Assembly: GCA_040393065.1 (NCBI GenBank)
Contig: JBEBUW010000009.1
Span: 8,283 to 72,282, forward strand
Source of the DNA: JACCWM01 sp040393065
GTDB lineage: Bacteria; Myxococcota_A; Bradymonadia; Bradymonadales; Bradymonadaceae
Direction: 5' to 3'
Length of the DNA stretch: 64,000 bases
Part shown: piece by piece, positions 34,769 to 44,607 of the stretch
How the letters are laid out: every line of letters starts with the position of its first letter
Numbering within the stretch: the stretch's first letter is position 1
Notes under the pieces: generated by a model
What the model was told of the DNA's origin: nothing
The model's database searches: none
Seen by the model: only the letters and a program-made list of their open reading frames with translations
Position numbers and translations under genes: made by a program

Positions 34769-34933
34769 CCGGAGTCGTCCGCCCTCCGGGGGGAAGCGCA
34801 AAAAGTTCTCGGTTCGACGGATGCAAGCTTGTGATTACTGGTTAGGGTTACGGACGTTCAGTGCCTTGTCACTGATGCGTTGTCTCTTCCCACCATCGCG
34901 CAGCCTACCTGTCCCCACACCGAAACCGAGAAC

Positions 34934-37015
34934 ATGGCCTCTATAATGCAACACAACTGGACCGAGCCCATCGACGAGCGGGCAATTAACGCCATACGCT
35001 TTCTAGCCGTCGATATGGTGCAGAAGGCGGAATCCGGCCATCCGGGCATGCCGATGGGGGCGGCGCCGATGGCTTACGCCCTGTGGGAGCACTTCTTGCG
35101 CTTCAATCCGGCGGACCCGGCCTGGCCGAACCGCGACCGTTTTGTGCTGTCGGCCGGCCACGGTTGCGCCCTGCAATACAGTCTGTTGCACCTGTGCGGG
35201 TTTGACCTGCAGATGGACGACCTCAAACATTTTCGTCAGTGGAACAGCCGTGCGCCTGGCCACCCCGAATACGGTCATACTCCGGGCATTGAAATCACGA
35301 CCGGCCCGCTGGGTCAGGGGCTTGGGAACGCGGTCGGGATGGCGATTGCTGAGCGTGCACTGGCCGCACAATTCAACGGGCCTAACGATAAAATCATCGA
35401 CCACTATACCTACGTCATCGCCAGCGACGGCGACTTGATGGAAGGCGTTTCCTCCGAGGTCGGCTCGCTGGCCGGGCACCTGGGATTGGGGAAACTCATC
35501 GTGTTGTACGACAACAATCATATCTCGATTGAGGGCAGCACGAAGATTACCTTCACCGAAGATCGTGCTGCCCGCTTTGCTGCATTTGGCTGGCATACCC
35601 AGCGCGTCGAAGACGGCAATGACGTGGACGCCATCTGCCGCGCCATTGAGGCCGCGCGCCAGGAGCAAGACCGTCCATCGCTTATCGAAGTCCATACGCT
35701 CATCGGTTACGGAAGCCCCCACAAGCAGGATACCGCCGCCGCGCACGGCTCCCCGCTTGGCGCTGAGGAGGTCAAGCTGACCAAGCAAAACCTTGGCTGG
35801 CCCGAGGATAAAACCTTTTACGTGCCCGACGACGTCCGCGACCATTTTCGTACGGCCATCGACCGCGGCGCGCGTTTGCAGCAAGAATGGCAGCGCGGGT
35901 TTGACGCCTGGGCCAAAAAGTTTCCGAAGAGGGCTGAGGAATTCCAGCGTCGATTGGCCGGAAAATTGCCCGACGGCTGGCGCAAGCATTTGCCCGCCTT
36001 CATGCCCGAAGACGGCCCCATCGCCACGCGCAAGGCCGGCGGACTCGCACAGAACGCCATCGCGCCCGATTTTCCAGAGTTGATGGGCGGCGCGGCCGAT
36101 CTTTCCCCGAGCACCGACACAGTCATGGGCGAGGCCGGCGAATTTCAGGCCGACAATCCCGCCGGGCGCAACATGCACTTTGGGGTGCGCGAGCATGGCA
36201 TGGGCACCATCCTCAGCGGAATGGCAGTCCACGGCGGGCTGCGTCCCTACGGGGCGACGTTTCTGGTTTTCAGCGATTATATGCGGCCGCCCATGCGCCT
36301 TGCTGCCATGAACGGACTGCCGGTTATTTATATTTTTACCCACGACAGCATCGGGATGGGCGAGGATGGGCCGACGCATCAGCCGGTCGAGCAGTTGTTG
36401 GGGCTGCGCTCGGTGCCCGGCTTGACCGTGATTCGGCCTGCCGACGCGAACGAAACCGCCCAGGCCTGGGCGATGATTATGGAGCACACCCACGGGCCAG
36501 TTGCGCTCGCGTTGACTCGCCAGAAACTCCCGGTTTTTGAGGCCGACTTGCACGAGCGAATCCGAGAGGGCGTGCCGCGCGGTGCCTATATACTGGTGGA
36601 CCCGACCGATGACGAAAAAAGGGATGGCGAAACGAGCGCCCGGCCGGACATCGTCCTGCTTGCCACCGGTTCGGAGGTTCACCTGGCCATGCAGGCGCGA
36701 GACGAGCTGAAGGCGCGGGGCATCCGGGCACGTGTGGTCAGCGCGCCGTGCATTTCTGTTTTTGCCGAGCAGCCCAAAGACTATCGCGACCAGGTCTTGC
36801 CTGCCGAGATTCCGATCCTTTCGGTGGAAGCCGGACGAAGCCTGGGCTGGCAGCCTTATTGGCCCGAGCATCCGGTGACACGAACCGTGGCGTTAGACCA
36901 CTTCGGTGCTTCGGCGCCGGGCAAAGTGGTCATGAGTCACTATGGATTTACCCCCGACCACGTCCTTGAGCAGGCCGAAGCGTGCTTGCGCGAAGCGCAG
37001 CGAAAGGAGAGGTGA
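34934..37015 (+). CDS. tkt: Transketolase
   Basis: 693-aa ThDP enzyme that moves two-carbon ketol units in the non-oxidative pentose phosphate pathway. Motifs: SGHPGMPMGAAP, GHTPGIEITTGPLGQG, the ThDP/Mg motif GDGDLMEG...DNNHISIEGS, HGSPLGAEE, and the second-domain SDYMRPPMRLAAMN and THDSIGMGEDGPTHQPVEQL. Length is standard. The frame is open from TTG 34880, but the conserved chain begins near ATG 34934, which is chosen; no strong ribosome site separates the options. First gene of the PPP operon. Its stop overlaps the rpiB start (TGATG at 37013-37017). Confidence 0.94.
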   Translation: MASIMQHNWTEPIDERAINAIRFLAVDMVQKAESGHPGMPMGAAPMAYALWEHFLRFNPADPAWPNRDRFVLSAGHGCALQYSLLHLCGFDLQMDDLKHFRQWNSRAPGHPEYGHTPGIEITTGPLGQGLGNAVGMAIAERALAAQFNGPNDKIIDHYTYVIASDGDLMEGVSSEVGSLAGHLGLGKLIVLYDNNHISIEGSTKITFTEDRAARFAAFGWHTQRVEDGNDVDAICRAIEAARQEQDRPSLIEVHTLIGYGSPHKQDTAAAHGSPLGAEEVKLTKQNLGWPEDKTFYVPDDVRDHFRTAIDRGARLQQEWQRGFDAWAKKFPKRAEEFQRRLAGKLPDGWRKHLPAFMPEDGPIATRKAGGLAQNAIAPDFPELMGGAADLSPSTDTVMGEAGEFQADNPAGRNMHFGVREHGMGTILSGMAVHGGLRPYGATFLVFSDYMRPPMRLAAMNGLPVIYIFTHDSIGMGEDGPTHQPVEQLLGLRSVPGLTVIRPADANETAQAWAMIMEHTHGPVALALTRQKLPVFEADLHERIREGVPRGAYILVDPTDDEKRDGETSARPDIVLLATGSEVHLAMQARDELKARGIRARVVSAPCISVFAEQPKDYRDQVLPAEIPILSVEAGRSLGWQPYWPEHPVTRTVALDHFGASAPGKVVMSHYGFTPDHVLEQAEACLREAQRKER

Positions 37016-37470
37016 TGCGTATCGGAGTCGCAGCCGATCATGCCGGCTTTTATCTCAAGGAAAAACTCTGCTCCGAGCTTAAGGCCGCGGGTCACGACGT
37101 GGTCGACTTTGGCCCGAAGACCTACGAAGTCGAAGACGACTACCCGGACTTTGTCGTTCCGCTGGCCCGGGCCGTGGCAGGCGGCGACGTGGAGCGCGGC
37201 CTGGCCGTGTGCGGCAGCGGCATCGGCGCCTGCGTAGCCGTCAATAAGATTAAGGGCGTGCGCGCCGCCACGATCTCCGACACGTTCTCGGCTCGTCAGG
37301 GAGTGGAGGACGATCACATGAATATCATGTGTCTGGGCAGCCGCGTCGTGGGGCCGTCGCTGGCCTCTGAGCTTGTAAAGACCTTTCTCGATGCGCGCTT
37401 TAGCGACGCTGAGCGACATCTCCGCCGTCTCTCCAAGGTAAACAGCCTGTTGTCTAAGGACGTACCATGA
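37015..37470 (+). CDS. rpiB: Ribose-5-phosphate isomerase B
   Basis: 151 aa. Interconverts ribose-5-P and ribulose-5-P. The RpiB/LacAB fold is clear: GVAADHAGFYLKEKL at the N-terminus, DYPDFV, catalytic Cys66 in VCGSGIGACVAVNKI, and SARQGVEDDHMNIMCLGSRVVG. ATG 37015 overlaps the tkt stop by 1 nt and is preceded by AAAGGAGAG (37003-37011). Its own end overlaps the tal-pgi start by 4 nt (ATGA). Full length for the family. Confidence 0.95.
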   Translation: MRIGVAADHAGFYLKEKLCSELKAAGHDVVDFGPKTYEVEDDYPDFVVPLARAVAGGDVERGLAVCGSGIGACVAVNKIKGVRAATISDTFSARQGVEDDHMNIMCLGSRVVGPSLASELVKTFLDARFSDAERHLRRLSKVNSLLSKDVP

Positions 37471-40319
37471 ACCACACCACTCCCCTCTTGCAGTTGAATT
37501 CCCTTGGCCAGAGCCTCTGGCTTGATTTTCTTCGCCGCCAATTCACCGAGTCCGGGCAACTCCAAAAGCTGGTCGATGAGGACGGCCTGCGCGGGATGAC
37601 CTCCAATCCGTCGATCTTTGAAAACGCGATCGGCGGCAGCCACGACTACGATGAGGCCATCGCGAAGCTGGCCCGCCAGAACAAGAGTATCGGCGAGATA
37701 TACGAGGCGATCGTCATCGAGGACGTTCAGGAGGCCGCAAAAATCTTCCGTCCTGTCTACGATAAGTCCGGTGGGCAGGACGGTTTCGTGAGCCTGGAAG
37801 TTTCTCCGTATCTGGCTCACAACGCCGAGGCGACCATCGAAGAAGCCCGCCGGCTGTGGCAAAGGCTCGACCGGCCGAATGTGATGATCAAGGTGCCGGC
37901 CACCGTCGAGGGGCTGGTGGCCATCCGCCGGCTCACGGCCGACGGCATCAATGTTAACGTGACGTTGCTCTTCGATCTAACCCGCTACCGTCAGGTGGCC
38001 GACGCTTTTATCAGCGGGCTTGAGGAGCGCGTGGAGCGCGGACTTCCCATTGATCGCATCGCCTCGGTCGCGAGCTTCTTTTTGAGCCGCATCGATGTCG
38101 TCGTCGATCCCATGCTGGAGCGGATTGCGCGCGAAAACGGGCCGCACGCCAGACGTGCCGCGGAGTTCCACGGCCAGGTCGCCATCAGTTGCGCGCGCGT
38201 GGCCTACCAGATGTACACCGATATTTTCGGCAGCGACCGCTTCAAGAAACTCACCGACAAAGGCGCGCATACCCAGCGGCTTTTATGGGCGAGCACCAGC
38301 ACCAAAGATCCGGCGTTTAGTGATGTGAAATACGTCGACGCGCTCATCGGCCCCGACACCATCAACACACTTCCCACCAAGACGATCGACGCCTACCGCG
38401 ACCACGGCGATCCGCAGGCCCGGCTGGCCTCCCAGCTTGGTGAGGCGCACCGCGTCATCGACGGCCTGGCCGAATTGGGCATCGATCTGCCGGAGATCAG
38501 CACACGTCAGCTGGTCGACGAAGGCGTCGATAAATTTGTGCGCGCTTTTGAGCGCCTGATGCAAACTCTGGCGGACCGACGCGGTGAAGCGCTGGGTGAA
38601 AAGCTCGATCGCCAGACATGGTCAGGCGGCGAGTTTCAGTCTGCCATCGACGCGCGCATCGCCAGCCTCGGCGACGAGGATTTCAGTGCGCGGCTGTGGC
38701 GAAAAGATCCGACATTGTGGACAAGCGACAAGGCAGCTCAGGAACAGATCCGAAACGCGCTGGGCTGGTTGCACGTCGCCGAGAACATGGAAGGCCACCT
38801 TCCCACGCTCGATGCCTTCGCGAAGGAACTCGCCTCCGCTGGCTATCGCCATGCCGTCCACATGGGCATGGGCGGCTCGAGCCTCGCGCCCATGGTCCTC
38901 TCGCAGGCGTTTCCCAACCCCGCCGGCGGCAATAACGGCGCGCTCCAGGTGAGCATTCTGGATACCACCGATCCGGCCACGATTTTGAAGCTCAAAGAGT
39001 CGCTGCCGCTTGAGAAGACGCTATTCATCGCGGCGAGTAAGTCCGGAACCACCGCCGAAGCCCGCGCCTTTTGCGACTATTTTTACGAGCAAGTCGACAA
39101 GCTCAAAACTGATGACACTGGCGCTCATTTCGCGACCATCACCGACCCGGGCTCACCGCTCGCCAGGCAATCAAAAGAACGAAACTTCCGCCATACCTTC
39201 CTGAACTACGCCGACATCGGCGGGCGCTACTCGGCCTTGTCGTTCTTCGGCATGGTTCCGGCGCGAGCACAGGGAATCGATGTCGACACACTTTTAGCCC
39301 GTGCGATGCGCATGGCGAAGGCTTGCGCGCCCGAGGTCAACACTGCCGACAATCCCGGCGTTGCGCTCGGCGCCTTCCTCGGCGAACTCGCCCTGCAATG
39401 CCGTGACAAAGTTACCTTCCTGATGCCCGACAAAATCCGCGGGCTTGGCATGTGGCTCGAACAGTTAATCGCCGAGAGCACCGGCAAAGAAGGCCGGGGG
39501 CTTATTCCAATCGCCGACGAGCCGCTGGGCCGGCCGAAAGACTACGGCGACGACCGCGTTTTTGTCTGCTTTCGCATCCAGGGCAGCAACGACGACGAGA
39601 TAGCCCTGACCGCCGAGGCGCTTCGCAAAGCAGGCCACCCGGGCGTCGAAATCGTCCTGAGCGACGCGCTGGATCTGGGCCAGGAGTTCATGCGCTGGGA
39701 AATCGCCGTCGCCACTGCCGGACGCGTGCTGGGTATCAATCCCTTCGATCAACCCAACGTTCAGGAGAGCAAGGACAACACCAACCGCATACTCGCCGAG
39801 GCCAAAGACCGCGGCCGCTTACAGGAAGAAAAACCCACGTTGAGCGAACACGGCCTGGACTTCTATCTCTCTGCCAATGCTTCCTCCGGTGCGGACGCGC
39901 TCGCCAGATTCTTCGGCGCGGCGAAGGACGGCGACTACTTCGCACTGATGGCGTATCTGACCGAAGACGAGCACCACACCCGACGACTGCAATCCATGCG
40001 CCGCCACATTCGCGACACGCTGGAACTGGCGACCACCGTCGGATACGGGCCGCGCTTTTTGCATTCCACCGGCCAGCTCCACAAGGGCGGCCCGAACACC
40101 GGCCTGTTTTTGCAGATCACCTGCGACGACGGTGCCGACGCTCAGGTGCCCGGTAAGTGGTACACCTTCGGCACGCTACGAAAAGCCCAGGCTCAGGGCG
40201 ATCTGGAGGCGCTGCACAAACACGGCCGGCGCGCCATCCGTGTGCATCTGGGAGCGGACGTCGAGGGCGGACTCCAGACGCTTGAGCAATTGATTCAGGC
40301 GTACAAACCCACACACTGA
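37467..40319 (+). CDS. tal-pgi: Bifunctional transaldolase / glucose-6-phosphate isomerase
   Basis: 950 aa, a fusion of two enzymes. Residues 1 to about 365 are transaldolase: MTSNPSIFENAI, Schiff-base Lys142 in MIKVPAT, NVNVTLLFDLTRY and SRIDVVVD. Residues about 380-950 are phosphoglucose isomerase: GMGGSSLAP, SKSGTTAEA, NYADIGGRYSALSFFG, and a C-terminal NPFDQPNVQESKDNT. The fusion is a known type (for example in acetic acid bacteria and some actinobacteria/cyanobacteria) and couples fructose-6-P exchange with the entry to the oxidative branch. The start overlaps rpiB by 4 nt. The gnd gene follows after 55 nt. Confidence 0.95.
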   Translation: MNHTTPLLQLNSLGQSLWLDFLRRQFTESGQLQKLVDEDGLRGMTSNPSIFENAIGGSHDYDEAIAKLARQNKSIGEIYEAIVIEDVQEAAKIFRPVYDKSGGQDGFVSLEVSPYLAHNAEATIEEARRLWQRLDRPNVMIKVPATVEGLVAIRRLTADGINVNVTLLFDLTRYRQVADAFISGLEERVERGLPIDRIASVASFFLSRIDVVVDPMLERIARENGPHARRAAEFHGQVAISCARVAYQMYTDIFGSDRFKKLTDKGAHTQRLLWASTSTKDPAFSDVKYVDALIGPDTINTLPTKTIDAYRDHGDPQARLASQLGEAHRVIDGLAELGIDLPEISTRQLVDEGVDKFVRAFERLMQTLADRRGEALGEKLDRQTWSGGEFQSAIDARIASLGDEDFSARLWRKDPTLWTSDKAAQEQIRNALGWLHVAENMEGHLPTLDAFAKELASAGYRHAVHMGMGGSSLAPMVLSQAFPNPAGGNNGALQVSILDTTDPATILKLKESLPLEKTLFIAASKSGTTAEARAFCDYFYEQVDKLKTDDTGAHFATITDPGSPLARQSKERNFRHTFLNYADIGGRYSALSFFGMVPARAQGIDVDTLLARAMRMAKACAPEVNTADNPGVALGAFLGELALQCRDKVTFLMPDKIRGLGMWLEQLIAESTGKEGRGLIPIADEPLGRPKDYGDDRVFVCFRIQGSNDDEIALTAEALRKAGHPGVEIVLSDALDLGQEFMRWEIAVATAGRVLGINPFDQPNVQESKDNTNRILAEAKDRGRLQEEKPTLSEHGLDFYLSANASSGADALARFFGAAKDGDYFALMAYLTEDEHHTRRLQSMRRHIRDTLELATTVGYGPRFLHSTGQLHKGGPNTGLFLQITCDDGADAQVPGKWYTFGTLRKAQAQGDLEALHKHGRRAIRVHLGADVEGGLQTLEQLIQAYKPTH

Positions 40320-40374
40320 CCCACTCCTTCAGCCGTTTTCGAAGCAGGCCATTTTTGAAGCAAGAGGACACGAC

Positions 40375-41832
40375 ATGGAACAAGAAGGCTACGAACTGGG
40401 GATGATCGGCCTCGGCACGATGGGCCGAAACCTCCTGCTCAATATGGCCGACAACGGCTTTTCGGTCGTGGGTTATGACCGCAACCTGGACAAGGTGGAA
40501 GCGTTGCGCAACGCGGCCGATGGCCGTGCTATCAGCGGAGTCGAGGACGTCGCCGAGCTCGTGGACGCGTTGCGCAAGCCGCGTGCGGTGATGCTGCTCG
40601 TGCCCGCAGGCGCGCCGGTCGACGCGGTCATCCAGGAACTCTTGCCGCGCCTGGACAAAGGCGACCTGATCATCGATGCCGGCAACTCGCACTTCAGTGA
40701 CACCGACCGCCGCCACGATGAACTCAGCGCGCAAGGGATCGCGTTTCTGGGCGTGGGAGTTTCTGGCGGCGAGTTTGGCGCGCGCCATGGGCCGAGCATG
40801 ATGCCGGGTGGACCGCGCGAGGCGTATGAGCGCGTGCGGCCTGTGCTCGAAGCCGTGGCGGCGAAAGTGCGCGGCGTGCCCTGCGTCGCCTATATGGGGC
40901 CGCGCTCGGCCGGCCACTACGTCAAAATGGTCCACAACGGCATTGAGTACGGCCTGATGGAGATCATCGCCGAGAGCTATGACGTGCTCTCGCGCGGGCT
41001 CGGCTTTGGCAACGACGCGCTGCACGAAATCTACGAGCGCTGGAATCAAGAAGAGCTGGAGGGCTACCTGATGAAAATCACGGCGCGAATTTTTGCGCAG
41101 TGCGATTCGGAAGAAAGCGGTTATTTGATCGACCACATTCGGGATGTCGCGCGACAGAAGGGCACCGGCATGTGGGCTTCGCAGGACGCCATGCAGCTCG
41201 GTGTGCCGGTGCCCACCATCGATGCGGCGGTGACCCAGCGAAACCTCTCGGCTGCCAAAAGCCAGCGCCGCCACATTGTGCGCCACCTGGCGCCGGAGCA
41301 GCCGCCTGGCCAGAACGGCGGCCAGAAGGGCGACCGCGACGCCTACGTTCAGCAGATGCGCCATGCCGTCTATGCAGCAATGATCCTGACCTACTCTCAG
41401 GGGATGGCACTGCTTTCGACGGCTTCCGAGGAGATGGGCTATCAGCTCAGGCTGGAAGATGTTTCGACCATCTGGCGCGGCGGCTGCATCATCCGCGCGC
41501 GCCTTCTGGACGACATCCGCAACGCCTACCGCCAGGCTGATGGCCAGCACGCCGACCTGCCCAACCTGCTGCTTGATCAAGAGTTCGCAGACAAAATAAG
41601 CCGGCTCCGCACCGATCTTGCCAGCATCGTCACGCTGGCTGCCCGCCTGGCCATTCCCGCGCCGGCCCTGATGGCGTCGCTCTCCTACCTGGACAGCTAC
41701 GCAAGCGAGAGGATGCCCACCAATCTGATTCAGGCGCAGCGCGATTTCTTTGGCTCGCACACCTATGAGCGCATCGATAGGGAGGGCGCGTTCCACACCG
41801 ACTGGACGCGCGGCGAGGAGGATATTCGATGA
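40375..41832 (+). CDS. gnd: 6-phosphogluconate dehydrogenase, decarboxylating (long form)
   Basis: 485 aa. Oxidatively decarboxylates 6-phosphogluconate to ribulose-5-P. Rossmann motif GLGTMGRN, DAGNSHFSDT, GVSGGEFGARHGPSMMPGG, and the catalytic Lys/His region GHYVKMVHNGIEY with Glu in the following helix; the C-terminal helix domain includes IWRGGCIIRARLLDDI. Length marks the long, usually NADP-linked dimeric class. A ribosome site AGAGGA precedes ATG 40375. Its stop overlaps zwf by 4 nt. The Rossmann-binding residues after the second strand (YDRN) agree with NADP use, though this is not proven. Confidence 0.95.
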   Translation: MEQEGYELGMIGLGTMGRNLLLNMADNGFSVVGYDRNLDKVEALRNAADGRAISGVEDVAELVDALRKPRAVMLLVPAGAPVDAVIQELLPRLDKGDLIIDAGNSHFSDTDRRHDELSAQGIAFLGVGVSGGEFGARHGPSMMPGGPREAYERVRPVLEAVAAKVRGVPCVAYMGPRSAGHYVKMVHNGIEYGLMEIIAESYDVLSRGLGFGNDALHEIYERWNQEELEGYLMKITARIFAQCDSEESGYLIDHIRDVARQKGTGMWASQDAMQLGVPVPTIDAAVTQRNLSAAKSQRRHIVRHLAPEQPPGQNGGQKGDRDAYVQQMRHAVYAAMILTYSQGMALLSTASEEMGYQLRLEDVSTIWRGGCIIRARLLDDIRNAYRQADGQHADLPNLLLDQEFADKISRLRTDLASIVTLAARLAIPAPALMASLSYLDSYASERMPTNLIQAQRDFFGSHTYERIDREGAFHTDWTRGEEDIR

Positions 41833-43346
41833 GCCAGCTACCGTATCAGCCTGAAAACACGGCCATCTTGACGATCTTTGGCGCCAGCGGCGACCTGGCC
41901 TGGCGCAAACTCATCCCCTCGCTTTACCGGCTCGCCCATGACGGCTGGCTGCCCGAGCGGTTCAAAGTCGTAGGGCTTGGCCGTACACAAATGAGCGACG
42001 ACGAGTTTCACGAGCACCTGCGCCAGGGCGTCGAGAAATTCGTGGACGCCGAAGACTTCGACAAGGAAACATGGCAACACTTCATCGCAAGGATGAGCTA
42101 TATCCACGGCGACTTTGGCGACGACGCCACCTACCAGACGCTCGCCGAAAGGCTCGAAGACTACGAGCAGGCATGGAATGCGATGGGATGCCGCATATTC
42201 TACCTCGCCACGCCGCCTTCCATGATCGACGTCATCCCGGCTCACCTCCAAAAAGCCGGGCTCGCCCAGGATCGCGACCGGGCGCGGATTGTCGTAGAGA
42301 AACCCTTTGGCAACGATCTGGAGTCGGCACAGGCGTTCAACAAGGAATTAACCGGGCTTTTTAACGAGTCCCAGATTTACCGAATCGACCATTATCTGGG
42401 CAAAGAAACTGTCCAGAATATTCTGGCCTTTCGCTTCGCCAACGTACTCTTCGAACCCATCTGGGACCGGCGCTACATCGACCACGTGCAAATCACCGTG
42501 GCCGAGCAAGTGGGCGTCGAAAAACGCGGCAGCTACTACGAAAAAGCCGGTGCGTTGCGCGACATGGTCCAGAGCCACCTGATGCAGATCTTCTCGCTGA
42601 TCGCCATGGAGCCGCCGGTGTCCTTTGATGCGGACGAAATCCGCAACCGCAAAATCGACGTGCTGCGCGCCGTGCGGCGCATCCACCCGGACGAAGTCTC
42701 CAGCATGGCCGTGCGCGGCCAGTACAGCGAAGGCTGGCTGCAAGGCAACCGGGTGCAGGCATATCGCGCCGAACCCAACGTCGCCCCGGACTCCTCCACC
42801 GAAACCTACGCGGCGATCAAACTCTTCGTCGACAACTGGCGCTGGCAGGGCGTGCCGTTTTACCTGCGCACCGGCAAAAGACTGCCGATGCGCGCTTCCG
42901 AAGTCTCCATCCACTTCGCGGATGTTCCCCACAAAGCGTTCCCGGCCAGCACCACCGCAAACTGGGAACCCAACCGCATCGAGCTGCACATCCAACCCGA
43001 CGAAGGCATCGACATCCGCTTCCAGGCCAAACGCCCCGGCCTCAAGATGCATTTAAGCCCGGTTCAAATGCGCTTTTCCTACAAAGACGCCTTCCACGCT
43101 CGACCGCCACTCGCCTACGAAACGCTGCTCCTCGACGTCATCCGCGGCGACGCCACACTGTTCATGCGCGCCGACCAGGTGGAAGAAGCCTGGTCACTCA
43201 TCGCCCCCATCCTCAACGTCTGGGGTGATGGCCCGGCCACGAATTTCCCCAACTACGCCGCCGGCACCTGGGGCCCCGAAGCCGCCGTCGCACTTCTTGC
43301 CCGCGACGGCCGAAGCTGGCTCACACCATCGGGAGTTTTATCATGA
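41829..43346 (+). CDS. zwf: Glucose-6-phosphate 1-dehydrogenase
   Basis: 505 aa. Oxidises glucose-6-P to 6-phosphogluconolactone. Coenzyme loop FGASGDLAWRKL, VEKPFGNDLESA, the active-site signature RIDHYLGKETVQN with catalytic His, and FYLRTGKRL in the second domain. Length is normal. The Ala-Trp after GDL (usually Ala/Thr-Lys-Arg-Lys) is a slight departure; the coenzyme preference is not decided. ATGA overlaps with gnd upstream and with pgl downstream show translational coupling. Confidence 0.95.
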   Translation: MSQLPYQPENTAILTIFGASGDLAWRKLIPSLYRLAHDGWLPERFKVVGLGRTQMSDDEFHEHLRQGVEKFVDAEDFDKETWQHFIARMSYIHGDFGDDATYQTLAERLEDYEQAWNAMGCRIFYLATPPSMIDVIPAHLQKAGLAQDRDRARIVVEKPFGNDLESAQAFNKELTGLFNESQIYRIDHYLGKETVQNILAFRFANVLFEPIWDRRYIDHVQITVAEQVGVEKRGSYYEKAGALRDMVQSHLMQIFSLIAMEPPVSFDADEIRNRKIDVLRAVRRIHPDEVSSMAVRGQYSEGWLQGNRVQAYRAEPNVAPDSSTETYAAIKLFVDNWRWQGVPFYLRTGKRLPMRASEVSIHFADVPHKAFPASTTANWEPNRIELHIQPDEGIDIRFQAKRPGLKMHLSPVQMRFSYKDAFHARPPLAYETLLLDVIRGDATLFMRADQVEEAWSLIAPILNVWGDGPATNFPNYAAGTWGPEAAVALLARDGRSWLTPSGVLS

Positions 43347-44077
43347 TCAAAACCTTCTCCGACCTCGACGCCATGAGTCACGCAGCCGCAGACCTCTTTA
43401 CCCGGAGTGCCCTTGAAGCCGTCCGCACGCGCGGACGATTCGCCGTGGCCCTCTCCGGCGGCGGCACGCCCCGGCCAACCTACGAACTGCTCGGCCGCAA
43501 GCCCTACCGCGACCAGATTCCCTGGCAAAACGTCCATATTTTCTGGGGCGACGAGCGCTGCGTGCCGCCCGACGATGCCCAGAGCAACCAGTACCTGGCA
43601 CGCCGCGCACTGCTTGACCACGTACCCATCCCATCCGAAAACATCCACCCGATGGACGGCACCCGCCCGCCCGACACCGCCGCGCAGGCCTACGAATCCG
43701 AACTCCGCGCATTTGCCCACGACGACATTGGATTTCTCGACCTGGCCCTGCTCGGCATCGGCACCGACGGCCACACCGCCTCGATCTTCTCCGACACGCT
43801 GGATGCTTCCGCCCTCCAAACCTCGCCGCGCTGGGTCCTCCCCGTCGCCCCCACCCAGACCCGAATCGCCCGCATCACCCTGACACCGCCCCTCCTCAAC
43901 CACGCCCACCAGGTCGTCTTCCTCGTCAGCGGCTCCGCCAAGGCCGATGTCCTGCGCCGCATCCTCGAAGAACCGGCCAACCATCAGAATTTGCCCGCCG
44001 TCCACATCCAACCCGCAACCGGCGAAGCGCTCTGGCTCGTCGACCGCGAAGCGGCCGCGAATTTGTCGGGGCGGTAA
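43343..44077 (+). CDS. pgl: 6-phosphogluconolactonase (DevB type)
   Basis: 244 aa. Hydrolyses 6-phosphogluconolactone, the product of Zwf. Family motifs: VALSGGGTPRPTYELL, VHIFWGDERCVPPDDAQSNQ, LLGIGTDGHTASIF and RITLTPPLLNHAHQVVFLVSGSAKADVL. Last gene of the operon, overlapping zwf by 4 nt. No clear intrinsic terminator follows; the next 530 nt are non-coding and contain inverted repeats. The local base composition is very C/G-rich, like zwf and unlike the following island. Confidence 0.95.
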   Translation: MIKTFSDLDAMSHAAADLFTRSALEAVRTRGRFAVALSGGGTPRPTYELLGRKPYRDQIPWQNVHIFWGDERCVPPDDAQSNQYLARRALLDHVPIPSENIHPMDGTRPPDTAAQAYESELRAFAHDDIGFLDLALLGIGTDGHTASIFSDTLDASALQTSPRWVLPVAPTQTRIARITLTPPLLNHAHQVVFLVSGSAKADVLRRILEEPANHQNLPAVHIQPATGEALWLVDREAAANLSGR

Positions 44078-44607
44078 GTGGGGCTTGAGCAGGCCGATTT
44101 TTAACTGAGTAAGCCCAGTATCGAAGGCCCCTCTGCGCGTTTGTAAAAGCGTGTGTTCGGGCCCGGTTTGGGTGGGCTGCCAGAGCCTCGCCCTTATAGC
44201 AGACCGGGGGGGCAGGAGCCCGGGAGGAGATGCTCCAGGCGGACGTGGGTGGTGTGGTTCAGGTAAACCGGTCGTCCTCATTCAAGATTCTAATAGATAA
44301 ATAGATTCGAGCAGATACATTCGGAGCAGCTATCAACAGCCCGTAAAAACTTTAACATCTTGCCGCTGATCTCGGCGCCCTTTTTAAAGAGCTAGGGCAC
44401 CGAGATCAGCAAACATGACTTTCTAGAAACGTCGTGTAAGTCATTTATGAAGGTCGATAAACTTGGATTTCTAATGATGTCGACCTTCATGGGCTTGAGT
44501 TAATTAGGATGGTCAAATGACGGATTAAGCTATAGTATGTTTTGCACTCGCCGCTTGGAAGTTTATTACTAAACTGCTCGATAGCTGAGCTTGAGAGGAC
44601 ATCCCAA
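44078..44607. other. 530-nt non-coding gap with inverted repeats
   Basis: Border between the PPP operon and the accessory region. GCTGATCTCGG (44365-44375) pairs perfectly with CCGAGATCAGC (44400-44410), continued after one mismatch by GCCCT/AGGGC. Downstream, ATGAAGGTCGA (44447-44457) pairs with TCGACCTTCAT (44480-44490), 22-nt spacer. A weaker GACTT...AAGTC lies between. There is no T-run and no open gene. Composition drops to AT-rich here. It could be a ncRNA, a pair of protein-binding sites or a recombination remnant. Confidence 0.6.

Noticed and set aside
35003..36871. A 622-codon open frame on the minus strand across tkt
   Set aside because: Shadow of a GC-rich coding gene; the plus strand encodes complete transketolase, and the reverse frame shows no known motif.
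40117..41796. A 559-codon open frame on the minus strand across gnd
   Set aside because: Same reason: antisense of the 6-phosphogluconate dehydrogenase gene, Arg/His-rich and without ribosome site.
43253..44281. A 342-codon minus-strand frame opposite pgl
   Set aside because: Gly/Val/Asp-rich antisense shadow; the plus strand carries all 6-phosphogluconolactonase motifs.
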